Notes under the pieces: model-generated
Databases searched by the model: none
The model's input: the letters and a program-made list of their open reading frames with translations, nothing else
Told to the model about the DNA's origin: nothing
Position numbers and translations under genes: made by a program
DNA from: Pseudomonadota bacterium
Lineage (GTDB): Bacteria > Pseudomonadota > Alphaproteobacteria > Caedimonadales > UBA1908
DNA: 32,974 nt
NCBI GenBank assembly: GCA_020161545.1
Contig: JAIUNT010000016.1
Coordinates: forward strand, 1 to 32,974
Reading direction: 5' to 3'
Shown: positions 1-7,832 of the stretch, in pieces
Numbering within the stretch: position 1 is the stretch's first letter
How the letters are laid out: every line of letters starts with the position of its first letter

Positions 1-1329
1 CGCGTCGACCTTTTCTTGGTCTTCTGCGCAGAGTCCTGTGTTTAATAAGAAATGCGGCCCCACCTGTGTGGCACGTGCGAGAGGCGTTGGGTCAAAGGAT
101 GCCAGACGCTGGCTTCCACAAAGAAAGTAGTATCCAATGGTTGTGACATTTTCTAATCCACGCGTTCCAAAGGATGTGAGGCCTAGGCACTGTGAAAGAA
201 AATTATGGCCAATAACGATAAGACTCGAGAAGGCGCGCGCGTCAAAGGATGTCAGACGCCGGCTTCCACAAAGAAAGTAGTCTCCAATGGTTGTGACATT
301 TTCTAGGCCACGCGCTCCAAAGGATGTGAGGTCTAGGCACTGTGAAAGAAAATTATGGCCAATAACGGTAAGGCTCGAGAAGGCTCGCGCGTCAAAGGAT
401 GCCAGACGCCGGCTTCCACAAAGAAAATAGTCACCAATGGTTGTGACTTTTCCAAAGGGGTCGGCCAAAATCAGGTGATGAAGGTTCCCAGGGATATGAT
501 CATTTGACATGGTGAGCACGCCGTCTTGAAGGAACCCTTCGCTATCCAAGGAGAGGATGACGCGGTGATCGTCTCGGGTGTCAAGAAGTGCCGCGAGGGC
601 GTCCTTGTGGGTCTCCAAATCCTTGGAGCGGACAACGAAGGTATGAGAGTCGTTTTTGAGTACCTTAAAATCCTGCTCGTTTTCGCCGCCAGTAAAACGC
701 GTGAAATGGTTGTTCTTGCCAACTTTTTCAACGTATGAGGTGATGGAAGCTAGGGGCTGCATGTCCAATTGGTCCTGCACCAGAATTTGCGGCAAAGCCG
801 CCATGACAAGGGTCAGGGCGTGGTCGCCTTGGGGGGCTTCCCTAAACAGCGCGCTGTACCAAGAAGACACAATATCTGGGTGAGATTCAAGGTCTGTGTG
901 GTTTAACAGGCGCGTACCTTGGGGGTACTCATTGGGGCTGATGTACACATTCTCCAGCGGTGCAAAGCCTTTCTGGGCCATACGGTGTGTGAGGCATTCT
1001 GCCACAAGGGCATCGGAAATTGTTTGGGATTTGTGAGCGATGGCGTCTTCAAAGAGAGAGGCAGATAGGGCAGGTTTTGCACCGTGCCTGTTCACCAAGA
1101 CTTCATTCCAATTCGTGCATACCCCTTCCGCGCTGGCGATGTCCCTGAGCGGGAGAAAGGAGAGGATATGGTCCAGCACTTCATTTGGCATATCTGCGAT
1201 GGGAATGACTTGCCCGTCGATAACGTCCCTTTCTGAGCTGTCGTCGATCTCTTTAGCATTGGCGCATACGCTTGCCAAAAAGGACAAACCTATAAGGGAA
1301 ACAGACTTTAAAAGATTCTTCTTAAACAC
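1..1329 (-). CDS. Secreted F-box / leucine-rich-repeat protein, C-terminus cut by window edge
   Basis: The frame is open from a GTG at 1329 to the left edge (443 codons) and still reads as the family tail there, so only about a dozen residues should be missing by comparison with the two paralogues to its right. The GTG start is chosen because GGAGA lies about 8 nt upstream and the next residues, FKKNLLKSV, match the starts of the paralogues. A hydrophobic signal peptide ends near VCANA. An F-box follows at about residues 44-75 (DMPNEVLDHILSFLPL, then VCTNWNEV), then a family-specific middle region (FAPLENVYISPNEYPQGTRLL) and C-terminal leucine-rich repeats of about 25 residues. F-boxes bind Skp1 of eukaryotic SCF ubiquitin ligases, and the repeats would hold the substrate. 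A host-directed role is inferred from the domains; export is inferred from the signal peptide. Confidence 0.85.
   Translation of the reverse strand, partial: MFKKNLLKSVSLIGLSFLASVCANAKEIDDSSERDVIDGQVIPIADMPNEVLDHILSFLPLRDIASAEGVCTNWNEVLVNRHGAKPALSASLFEDAIAHKSQTISDALVAECLTHRMAQKGFAPLENVYISPNEYPQGTRLLNHTDLESHPDIVSSWYSALFREAPQGDHALTLVMAALPQILVQDQLDMQPLASITSYVEKVGKNNHFTRFTGGENEQDFKVLKNDSHTFVVRSKDLETHKDALAALLDTRDDHRVILSLDSEGFLQDGVLTMSNDHIPGNLHHLILADPFGKVTTIGDYFLCGSRRLASFDARAFSSLTVIGHNFLSQCLDLTSFGARGLENVTTIGDYFLCGSRRLTSFDARAFSSLIVIGHNFLSQCLGLTSFGTRGLENVTTIGYYFLCGSQRLASFDPTPLARATQVGPHFLLNTGLCAEDQEKVDA
91..452. repeat. 150-bp in-frame tandem repeat (two LRR units per period)
   Basis: Near-identical copies start at 91 and 241, with a partial third copy from 391; the period is exactly 150 bp. 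By eye the first two copies differ at roughly ten positions. Each period encodes two 25-residue LRR units of different type, one built on FSSLTVIGHNFL and one on LENVTTIGDYFL. The DNA-level similarity of the two-unit block points to recent duplication within the gene, unlike the more diverged repeats of the neighbouring paralogues. Confidence 0.9.
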
Positions 1330-1383
1330 GATTTTTCTCCATAAATAAATCTATAATTTTTAAGGGGTTTGTGTGGGAAATGA

Positions 1384-1406
1384 GGGAGCGGTATTGATCC
1401 GCTCCC
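1384..1406 (-). terminator. Hairpin after the second F-box gene
   Basis: A perfect 8-bp stem (GGGAGCGG / CCGCTCCC) with a 7-nt loop lies 9 bp past the stop codon of the gene ending at 1416. On the minus strand it is followed by TCATTT, a poor U-tract, so termination may be partial and the gene starting at 1329 may receive read-through. Confidence 0.5.
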
Positions 1407-1415
1407 ATGACCCTC

Positions 1416-3158
1416 TTATGCGGCGTTGGCCTGGCGCACGCGGGTGAAAAACGTGTCGACTTTTTTCCATTCCTCACGGGAGAGTCCCGTTTTTGATAAG
1501 GGTTTTTGTCCAATTTTCTTGAGACTGGTGAGGTTCTGGGCATCAAAGAATGCAAGGTCTGGGCAGTCGGAAAGAAAGTAGTTTCCAATGGATTCAAGGG
1601 CGCCAAGATACTGTGTGTCAAATTCTGAAAGCCCCGTGCTTTGGTGAAGGAAATAACTTCCAACGGTTTTGAGGCTTACGAGACCCTGGGTGTCAAAGTC
1701 TGTAAGATTTGGCAGGCCCACAAGGAAATTGTGTCCAATGGCGGTAACCTTTTCCATGCCTTGGGAAGAAAAGTACGTGAGCCCCGTGCAGGCCATGAGA
1801 AAACTCTCGCCAATGGTTTCGAGGTTTGATAGACCCAAGGCATAGAAGGATGGGAGGGCCTTACAGTTCCAAAGGAATCGGTCCCCAATGGTTTTAAGGC
1901 CCGAGAGGCCCTGCGCGTCAAAATACGCAAGCTTTTGGTTGTTAGACAGGAAATGGTCCCCAACGGTTGTGACGTTTTCTAGTCCCAGGGAAGAAAAGTA
2001 TGTGAGGTCAGCACAACCACCCAGGAAAGCAATTCCAATGGTTTCGAGGCCTGAGAGGCCACGCGCGTCAAAGTAGGTCAGACTCTGACAGTTAACCAGA
2101 AAAGTGTCTCCAACGGCCTTGAGCTGAGAGAGGCCCCGCGTATCAAAGTGTGTAAGCCCCGCGCAGTTCGTAAGAAAGCTGTTTCCAATGGTTGTAAGAC
2201 TTGTAAGGCCGCGCGCGCTAAAGGATGTCAGGCCCAGTTGCCAAAGGAGGAAACGGTCTCCAATGGCTGTTACCTTTCCAAAGGGATCGGCGAGCGTGAG
2301 GTGGTGCAGATTTTCAGGGATGTCGTTCTTTGACATGGTGAGAACCCCCTCTTGCAGGAAGGCGTCACTGTCGAAGCTCAGCACCACACTGTGATCGTTG
2401 CGGGTGTCCAGAAGCGCCGCAAGGGTGTCTTTGTTGTCTTGCAAATCATTGGAGCACACCACGAAAGTGTGTGGAGTCTCTTTGAGAACCTCAAGATCCT
2501 CTTGGGTTTCGCCGCCCATAAAATGCATGAAGCGACTATTTTGGCCAACACGCCTCACATAAGACGCGATGTGAGCAAAAGTCTTTTCGCTGAGTTGATC
2601 CTGCACTAAAATTTGGGGAAGGGCTGACATGACAAGGGCCAGGGCGTTCGTGTCTTGGGGCACTTCTTTTCCAAATAGAGCCGCGTACCACGCAGATACC
2701 ATGTCCGGGTGCGCCGCAAGGTCTGACGCATTCAAAAGGTGTGTGTCTTGGGGATAGCAATTTGGGCTGATGAAAACATTCTCCAGCGGTGCGAATCCTT
2801 TTTGCTTTATGTGAAAGAAAAGGGTTGCTGCCATCTCCTTATCAGGAACCTCAAAGGCCTTGGAAACGAGCGTGGGTTCAAAGAGAAGGGAGAATAATGG
2901 CGCGTGGCTGTTATGATGTGTCGCGATCTCTTCCCACGTCTGGCACACATGTTTTGCTTTTATCATGCAATTGACGTCGAGAAAGGACAGGATATGATCC
3001 GTGATCTCATTTGGCACATCAGCCATAGAGGTGGCTTGCGCACACACTATATCTGTTTCAGCCTCTTTCTCCGGGCTGTCACTGGCGTGGACACACGCAT
3101 TGACCAAAAATGACGCGCACACAAAAGCCGTCGCATTTAAAAATTGTTTCCTAAACAT
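1416..3158 (-). CDS. Secreted F-box / leucine-rich-repeat protein (580 aa)
   Basis: I start at the ATG at 3158 (MFRKQFLNAT), which has AGGA just upstream. The ATG at 3188 lies at about the predicted transcription start of the promoter at 3192-3220. A signal peptide covers about residues 1-26. The F-box is at about 46-80 (MADVPNEITDHILSFL, then VCQTWEEIA). Residues of roughly 95-280 form a region shared only with the two neighbouring paralogues. From about 283 there are some ten 25-residue repeats of the type GLxxLxxIGxxFLxxCxxLxxFDxx, resembling BspA-type LRRs. The tail SREEWKKVDTFFTRV matches the other family members. F-box proteins are known bacterial effectors that use host SCF ligase; that role here is inference. 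Most known F-box effectors use type III or IV secretion, so a Sec signal peptide is unusual. Confidence 0.9.
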   Translation of the reverse strand: MFRKQFLNATAFVCASFLVNACVHASDSPEKEAETDIVCAQATSMADVPNEITDHILSFLDVNCMIKAKHVCQTWEEIATHHNSHAPLFSLLFEPTLVSKAFEVPDKEMAATLFFHIKQKGFAPLENVFISPNCYPQDTHLLNASDLAAHPDMVSAWYAALFGKEVPQDTNALALVMSALPQILVQDQLSEKTFAHIASYVRRVGQNSRFMHFMGGETQEDLEVLKETPHTFVVCSNDLQDNKDTLAALLDTRNDHSVVLSFDSDAFLQEGVLTMSKNDIPENLHHLTLADPFGKVTAIGDRFLLWQLGLTSFSARGLTSLTTIGNSFLTNCAGLTHFDTRGLSQLKAVGDTFLVNCQSLTYFDARGLSGLETIGIAFLGGCADLTYFSSLGLENVTTVGDHFLSNNQKLAYFDAQGLSGLKTIGDRFLWNCKALPSFYALGLSNLETIGESFLMACTGLTYFSSQGMEKVTAIGHNFLVGLPNLTDFDTQGLVSLKTVGSYFLHQSTGLSEFDTQYLGALESIGNYFLSDCPDLAFFDAQNLTSLKKIGQKPLSKTGLSREEWKKVDTFFTRVRQANAA

Positions 3159-3191
3159 GATTTCCTCATGGAAAAAGTGAGCATGCAATTC

Positions 3192-3220
3192 TTAAATGGT
3201 TTGACTGTCAAGAAAGTCAA
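3192..3220 (-). promoter_or_regulatory. Promoter of second F-box gene
   Basis: On the minus strand: TTGACT (3220-3215), 17 nt, ATTTAA (3197-3192), then GAAT. The same TTGAC[TC]-N17-ATTTAAGAAT arrangement occurs before the third F-box gene and before the F-box relic, which supports it as a family promoter. A short palindrome, TTGACTGTCAA (3201-3211), lies in the spacer and could be an operator. Confidence 0.6.
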
Positions 3221-3294
3221 GAAATTCTGTGCGTCATTTTTGAGAAGCGGTTTACACGCGTGCTCATATTGACCTCAGAAGGTCTTAGTTTGGC

Positions 3295-3376
3295 GCGCTT
3301 GTGTCACCCTATCCACTCGCCATGAAAGAAGGGCATTTTAGGTCCGCGTATTTTAAAAAGTTTTTCTTAAATCTAA
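3295..3376 (-). pseudogene. Relic of a fourth F-box gene (5' end, possibly 3' end)
   Basis: Read on the minus strand, 3374-3341 matches the first dozen codons of the gene starting at 4984: a stretch reading TTTAAGAAAAACTTTTTAAA is shared almost exactly, but ATT stands where ATG should be and the frame soon fails. The leader upstream (CATGGAGTT) and the promoter at 3405-3433 are also shared. Near 3290-3320 there is a GTGACACAAGCGCGCCAAAC stretch that vaguely recalls the family's C-terminal codons, suggesting a large internal deletion. The 5' match is clear; the 3' match is tentative. The rest of the 3189-3484 gap holds no gene that I can see. Confidence 0.6.
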
Positions 3377-3404
3377 TTTCCATAACAGTTAAACTCCATG
3401 ATTC

Positions 3405-3433
3405 TTAAATGGTGCGCGTCTCAAAAAAGTCAA
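3405..3433 (-). promoter_or_regulatory. Promoter left in front of the F-box relic
   Basis: Minus strand TTGACT (3433-3428), 17 nt, ATTTAA (3410-3405), followed by GAATCATGGAGTT. From ATTTAA onward it is virtually the same as the promoter and leader of the intact gene at 4984, so it may still fire although the gene behind it is gone. Confidence 0.55.
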
Positions 3434-3455
3434 GGGATTTTGCGCATGGGTCTTG

Positions 3456-3475
3456 GGGGCGACGCAGGTCGCCCC
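3456..3475 (-). terminator. Hairpin after the third F-box gene
   Basis: A perfect 8-bp GC-rich stem, GGGGCGAC / GTCGCCCC, with a 4-nt loop begins 10 bp past the stop codon at 3485. No U-tract follows at once on the minus strand, so this is a structural call rather than a classical intrinsic terminator. Confidence 0.45.
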
Positions 3476-3484
3476 GCATTCCGC

Positions 3485-4984
3485 CTATGCTATGTTGCGT
3501 TGGGCTACTTGCTTCAAAAACCCATCGACCTTCGTCCTTTCTTCTGGGGAGAGGGGAGTGCCATAAAAGAAATGCGGCCCCACCTGTTTGACGGCTGTGA
3601 GAGGTGTTGGATCGAAGGATGTGATACCCGTGCGCAAAAGGAAACGATCTCCAATGCTTGTGAGATTTGCCAGGCCCCGCGCGTCGAAGTCTGTGACGCC
3701 TGCGTACGAAAGGAACGAGCCTCCAATGCTTGCGAGATTTGAGAGGTGTGTGGTGTCGACGGATTTGAGGCCCTTGCAGCTGTGAAAGCAATATTCGTCA
3801 ATGGTTGTAAGGTTTGTCAGGCCGCGTGTGTCGACGGATTTGAGGCTGGTGTTTGCAAGGAAAAAAGCTCCAATGGACTGGATATTTGGCAGTCCCCGTG
3901 TGTCAAAGGATGTGATGCCTGTCTGTACAAGAAAGCCAGTTCCAATCTTTGTGAGATTTGGGAGCCCTCGGGTGTCGACGGATGTAATGTGTGTATCTGA
4001 AAGGAAGCCATCTCCAATGGCGCGAAGGTTTGCCAGGCCGCGCACGCCGAAGGATTTGAGAGCTGCCTTGAACAGGAAAGTGTTTCCAATAGTGGTCACT
4101 TTTCCAAAAGGATCGGCCAGGGTTAGGTGGCGTAGATTCCGAGGTATATCCTCCTCTGACATGGTCAGGACACCGTCTTGGAGGAAGTCCTCGCCGTCGA
4201 TACTAAGAATCACGTGGTGGTCGGCGTGGGTAGCAAGAAGCGCCGTGAGTTCATCTTTGTGCGCCTGCAACTCATCTGAACGTACAACCATGGTGTGGGC
4301 CCACGCGCCTAGGGCGTCCTTTTCTTGTTCTGTCTCGGTACCGGTAAAGCGTTTGAATCGCGTGTTCTTGCCAACTTTTTTAACATAGGACGTCATGGAG
4401 CGAAGGGTTTCTTTGCTTGTCTCTTCCCTTACCAGGATTTGGGGTAGGGCGGACATAACGAGGGCTAGGGTGTGCGCGTCTTGGGGTGCTTCTCCAAAGA
4501 GAGCGTTGTACCAAGCAGACACCGTGTCCGGGTGTGCTTCAAGATCTTTCGCTTCCAACAGACGCGTGCCTTGGGGATAATTGTTGGGGCCGATGAACAC
4601 GTTCTCGAGTGGGGCGAAGTGGCTGTGCTTTATGTGGAAGGCAAGCATTTGTGTCACATCAGCGTCGGGAATCAATGACGTATCTATAAAGGAATAAGGG
4701 TTATAAAAAGCGTTGGAATGGGCAAACGCTTTACGACCGTGCTGGTTTTCTAAAATACCGCGCCATGAGGCGCACACAAGGCGCGCCAGGGCGGCCTCTT
4801 CAGCGCTGAGATAGGACAGAATGTGCTCCGTGACCTCGTTTGGCATGGTGGCAAAGGGGCCGGTTTGTGTGACCACCGCGTCTTGGGGCTCGTCGCCCAC
4901 AAGCTCGCTCGCCTGGGCGCACACGCCCGCCGTGACAGACACCCCCATAAGGGCAACGGATTTTAAAAAGTTTTTCTTCAACAT
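3485..4984 (-). CDS. Secreted F-box / leucine-rich-repeat protein (499 aa)
   Basis: Start ATG at 4984 (MLKKNFLKSVALMGV), about 24 nt downstream of the predicted transcription start. Signal peptide about 1-26 (ending VCAQAS). The F-box is at about 45-80 (TMPNEVTEHILSYLS, then RLVCASWRGIL). The shared middle region (FAPLENVFIGPNNYPQGTRLL onward) is followed by LRRs of 24-25 residues of the type GLPNLTKIGTGFLVQTGITSFDTR, one residue shorter per unit than in the neighbour because the CxxL part is compressed. The protein is about 80 residues shorter than its left paralogue, mostly through fewer repeats. The tail TKVDGFLKQVAQ is family-typical. Proposed role: exported adaptor linking a host protein to SCF ubiquitin ligase (inference from domains). 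Confidence 0.9.
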   Translation of the reverse strand: MLKKNFLKSVALMGVSVTAGVCAQASELVGDEPQDAVVTQTGPFATMPNEVTEHILSYLSAEEAALARLVCASWRGILENQHGRKAFAHSNAFYNPYSFIDTSLIPDADVTQMLAFHIKHSHFAPLENVFIGPNNYPQGTRLLEAKDLEAHPDTVSAWYNALFGEAPQDAHTLALVMSALPQILVREETSKETLRSMTSYVKKVGKNTRFKRFTGTETEQEKDALGAWAHTMVVRSDELQAHKDELTALLATHADHHVILSIDGEDFLQDGVLTMSEEDIPRNLRHLTLADPFGKVTTIGNTFLFKAALKSFGVRGLANLRAIGDGFLSDTHITSVDTRGLPNLTKIGTGFLVQTGITSFDTRGLPNIQSIGAFFLANTSLKSVDTRGLTNLTTIDEYCFHSCKGLKSVDTTHLSNLASIGGSFLSYAGVTDFDARGLANLTSIGDRFLLRTGITSFDPTPLTAVKQVGPHFFYGTPLSPEERTKVDGFLKQVAQRNIA

Positions 4985-5014
4985 GATCTTTTCAAAAAAG
5001 TAACTCCATGATTC

Positions 5015-5043
5015 TTAAATGGTGCGATCTGTAAAATGGTCAA
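5015..5043 (-). promoter_or_regulatory. Promoter of third F-box gene
   Basis: Minus strand TTGACC (5043-5038), 17 nt, ATTTAA (5020-5015), then GAATCATGGAGTT. It is shared with the relic promoter and the promoter of the gene at 3158. Confidence 0.6.
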
Positions 5044-5127
5044 GAAGAAATATAAAATATTTTTTTGAGTATTGTGATTTTTAATTTCCACTTTAATGGT
5101 CATCATTTTCTCTTTTTTAATATTTTC

Positions 5128-5157
5128 TTGGCACAATTGGGGCGGCGAAACTATGCT
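5128..5157 (+). promoter_or_regulatory. Possible promoter of the 5176 gene
   Basis: TTGGCA (5128-5133), 18 nt, TATGCT (5152-5157). The predicted transcript would start only about a dozen bases before the ATG, just leaving room for the GGAGA at 5166, so the assignment is tentative. Confidence 0.35.
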
Positions 5158-5175
5158 TGCGTGTTGGAGAAAAAA

Positions 5176-5961
5176 ATGGCCAATAAATTCATAGCGTTGT
5201 GGTGCCTATTAGGTATAACCCGCCTCATGGCAAGCGCTCAAGGTGATCCTGACGGGTGGGAAAGCTTGCCCATTTATAAGGCTGGTGCCCTTGAAATCAC
5301 CTGTATTGCTGGTCCGCTCATTGAGGATTGGTGCCCCCTCAATGGTTCCCCCGAAAATCCAGCCTATGAAGGACCCTTTCGTGTGATCAAAAGCTTTATA
5401 GCCGAGACAGTTTTTATGCGTAGGGAGGAGCTTTTATACAGGGAGAAGCATGGGTGTTATACGCAGGTGAGCACCCACATGCGGGATAGTTTGATTGTAA
5501 GCCGCACGCACACACATTACGGGGTGCATGTTGATGATGGGTTTATGGGTTACCTTCAAGAGGTATCTCGCCAGAAGAACATCTCTTTTATGATGGACCT
5601 ATGGCGCATGGCGCTGGGTGATCCCTGGGTCAGTACCTGCCATGGTCCCTTAGTCTTGCGTCGCTTGATGTTGATGTTGGGGGCAACTGAGGTTGATCTT
5701 CAGGAGATAGCGGTTCCCTTGTCATTGCTCGAGTCTTTAGACGCTGTGACGCGTGCGCATATGGATCTTGGTGCATCTCCCCGCAATAAAGCCAAAAGGG
5801 CGGCCTTGAGTCTTGCGGCAGCCCGTGTGTTCGTCTGGGCCAAGGCTTATGAAAGTGGGCACAGGGATGATTGGGAAAACAGTGAATCTGAACGCTTTAT
5901 GATACAAAAAAGCGCGACTTTTCCATTGCTCAGCAAAAAAAATCGCCGGGAGCCATTTTGA
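5176..5961 (+). CDS. Secreted protein of unknown function (261 aa)
   Basis: The ATG at 5176 is preferred: GGAGA lies 5 nt upstream and the encoded N-terminus (MANKFIALWCLLGITRLMASAQG) is a signal peptide with a cleavage site near ASA-QG. The frame is open upstream to 5065 but that part is AT-rich and lacks a ribosome site. The mature protein has several cysteines (around ITCIAG, EDWCPL, KHGCYT, VSTCHG), consistent with disulfides in the periplasm or outside the cell, a His-rich stretch (RTHTHYGVHVDDG) and an Ala-rich helical C-terminal part. I recognise no family. It is divergent from the F-box genes and precedes the PhaC-like gene by 55 bp on the same strand, so the two might be co-transcribed. 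Confidence 0.75.
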   Translation: MANKFIALWCLLGITRLMASAQGDPDGWESLPIYKAGALEITCIAGPLIEDWCPLNGSPENPAYEGPFRVIKSFIAETVFMRREELLYREKHGCYTQVSTHMRDSLIVSRTHTHYGVHVDDGFMGYLQEVSRQKNISFMMDLWRMALGDPWVSTCHGPLVLRRLMLMLGATEVDLQEIAVPLSLLESLDAVTRAHMDLGASPRNKAKRAALSLAAARVFVWAKAYESGHRDDWENSESERFMIQKSATFPLLSKKNRREPF

Positions 5962-6016
5962 AAAAGGCGTAATCTTGCGTTAAACTTGAGACGTACACAA
6001 TGCTTGGGAGGCAAAC

Positions 6017-7141
6017 ATGGTCAAGGACAATAAGAGTCTTCACATTTTTCCAGAAGTGGGCAGTCCATTCTTTTGGTCATTGTGTGCCGCCAAGGAGGTG
6101 GGCAACTCCCTTATGAAGCTTGAGGAAAAGAACCTTAAGTTCGTGGAAGAGGTTGTCAAAACTCAGGTGGTGAAAGGCGCGCCCCCATGGGCAACGCCCC
6201 ATAAAAAACGGTACGCTCTTGAGACTTTTTCCCTTTTGGACTTCTCAAAGAAAAGTAGCGCCTCGCATGCGCCTGTCTTGATTGTACCACCCTTTGCCGG
6301 GCACAGCTCAACCATCGCAGACTTTCACCACAGCCAAAGCCTCGTGGAAACCCTTCTTCAAGAGGGCCTGACGCGCGTCTTTTGCCTTGAGTGGCACAGC
6401 GCCACCCCTGAGATGAAGGACTACACCCTCGACGTTTATTTGGCTCAGCTGCATGTGGCCATTTCTGATTTGAAAGAGAAGGTGCACCTTGTGGGTCTGT
6501 GTCAAGGCGGCTGGCTCATCAGTCTCTATGCGGCGCGTTTTCCAGAGCATGTGGCCTCCCTTGTGATTGCGGGATCCCCCATTGACACCCAGGCAGGCAG
6601 CGGCGTCATCAAAGAGTATGTCAACACCCTGGATATAAAATTTTACGAGGATCTTGTGGCCTCAGGTGGGGGGCTGCTTAAGGGCGCGTATATGCTAGAC
6701 GGCTTCAAAAGTATGCATCCTGAGGAGCATTATGTTGACAAGTACATAGAGCTTTACGAGCACATCGATGATCCGGATTATGTCACGCGCACGGAGAATT
6801 TTGAGCGGTGGTATGAGTACACCCTAAACCTGCCAGGGCGGTGGTACTTACAAGTGGTGCGGGAGCTCTTTAAGGAAAACAAATTTGCGAGAGGGGAGTT
6901 TGAGGCCCTTGGGATGCCCGTGCGCCCTGCCTCCATTGTGTGTCCGACCTATCTTCTGGCGGGTGCGCGTGACGACATCACACCCCAAGAGCAAGTGTTT
7001 GAGGCCAAAAATCTTTTCGGTACGCCAAAGGATAAGATCGTGACGGATTTGGCGGCCGGTGGTCACATTGGTCTTTTCATGGGACACGGGGCCCTTACCC
7101 AGAACTGGCCAAAGATCGCTGCGTGGCTTAAAGCACTATAG
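6017..7141 (+). CDS. PhaC-like alpha/beta hydrolase (polyhydroxyalkanoate synthase family)
   Basis: Start ATG at 6017 with GGGAGG 7 nt upstream; 374 aa, close to class III/IV PHA synthases (about 360 aa) and much shorter than class I (about 560-600). The lipase-like box is GLCQGG with Cys162 as the predicted nucleophile; class III PhaC has the same G-x-C-Q-G-G form. The rest of the triad would be Asp319 (GARDDITP) and His350 (GGHIGLF). The segment ERWYEYTLNLPGRWYLQVVRELF matches the PhaC W...LP...Y block. No signal peptide: cytosolic. PhaC enzymes polymerise hydroxyacyl-CoA into storage polyester, but no phaE, phaR, phaA or phaB lies nearby, so it may act alone, with partners elsewhere, or as a related thioesterase or depolymerase. 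Confidence 0.8.
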   Translation: MVKDNKSLHIFPEVGSPFFWSLCAAKEVGNSLMKLEEKNLKFVEEVVKTQVVKGAPPWATPHKKRYALETFSLLDFSKKSSASHAPVLIVPPFAGHSSTIADFHHSQSLVETLLQEGLTRVFCLEWHSATPEMKDYTLDVYLAQLHVAISDLKEKVHLVGLCQGGWLISLYAARFPEHVASLVIAGSPIDTQAGSGVIKEYVNTLDIKFYEDLVASGGGLLKGAYMLDGFKSMHPEEHYVDKYIELYEHIDDPDYVTRTENFERWYEYTLNLPGRWYLQVVRELFKENKFARGEFEALGMPVRPASIVCPTYLLAGARDDITPQEQVFEAKNLFGTPKDKIVTDLAAGGHIGLFMGHGALTQNWPKIAAWLKAL

Positions 7142-7232
7142 GGCTCGTGACAGGCTCCATGCGTAACCCCTCGACGCGGCCCTGAAAAACAGGCATTCTT
7201 TTGGGGAAAACATGTGTCCCCAGGAGTGATCC

Positions 7233-7805
7233 TTGCCCAGCCGTTCCCTTGTCCCCAATGCCTTGACGCTTCTGCGCATTGCCCTGGTGCCTCTTGTGGT
7301 TCTTTTTATGTATATCGAGCATCACAAGGTCGCCTGGATTTCGGCGAGTCTTTTTGTGCTGGCTTGTATTACGGATTATTTGGACGGTTTTTTTGCACGT
7401 CTTTTTCACAGCGTCAGTCACATGGGGCGTTTTCTCGACCCCATTGCGGATAAACTGCTTGTCGCGTCTGTTCTTTTAATGCTGGCGGGGCTTGGGACAC
7501 TCCATGGTCTGGCGCTCATACCGGCGGTCGTGATCTTGTGTCGAGAAATCCTTGTGTCAGGAATGCGGGAGTTTTTGGCCGAGCTGTCCGTACCCTTGCC
7601 CGTGACGCGGCTAGCCAAGTGGAAGACGGCCCTTCAGATGTGTTCCCTCACCCTTCTTGTGTGGGGGGATCCGTACCCAGGTATTCTGCCTTTAGAGGAT
7701 GTGGGGTTGTGGGGACTGTGGGGGGCCGCGTTTTTGACGCTTATCACAGGATACGACTACCTCCTGTGCGCGCTCCAGCACATGAGCGGCCCCTCTAAAG
7801 ACTAG
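7233..7805 (+). CDS. pgsA: CDP-diacylglycerol-glycerol-3-phosphate 3-phosphatidyltransferase
   Basis: This 190-aa membrane enzyme makes phosphatidylglycerol phosphate from CDP-diacylglycerol and glycerol 3-phosphate, the committed step to phosphatidylglycerol and cardiolipin. The CDP-alcohol phosphotransferase signature DG-x2-AR-x8-G-x3-D-x3-D is present without deviation: Asp51, Gly52, Ala55, Arg56, Gly65, Asp69, Asp73. Several hydrophobic segments flank it (about 10-28, 34-50, 74-100, and two near the C-terminus). The N-terminus PNALTLLRIALVP is typical of PgsA. The start is a TTG at 7233 preceded by AGGAG 6 nt away; no better in-frame start fits. It follows the PhaC-like gene by 91 bp and converges on the lipoprotein gene with a 27-bp gap. 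Confidence 0.92.
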   Translation: MPSRSLVPNALTLLRIALVPLVVLFMYIEHHKVAWISASLFVLACITDYLDGFFARLFHSVSHMGRFLDPIADKLLVASVLLMLAGLGTLHGLALIPAVVILCREILVSGMREFLAELSVPLPVTRLAKWKTALQMCSLTLLVWGDPYPGILPLEDVGLWGLWGAAFLTLITGYDYLLCALQHMSGPSKD

Positions 7806-7832
7806 CCAACGGTACGAGCATGGGGGCAGGCT

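Noticed and set aside
91..452. Regularly spaced repeats that could suggest a CRISPR array
   Set aside because: Whole 150-bp units repeat in tandem without unique spacers, and they are in frame with LRR units of the protein on the minus strand.
3188..3188. ATG at 3188 as start of the second F-box gene
   Set aside because: It lies at about the predicted transcription start, the added residues (MHAHFFHEEI) are not in the paralogues, and the ATG at 3158 has a good ribosome site.
3801..4388. Plus-strand open frame of 195 codons opposite the third F-box gene
   Set aside because: It mirrors the LRR repeats of the real minus-strand gene, has an Arg/Pro-rich composition typical of an antisense shadow, and has no ribosome site.
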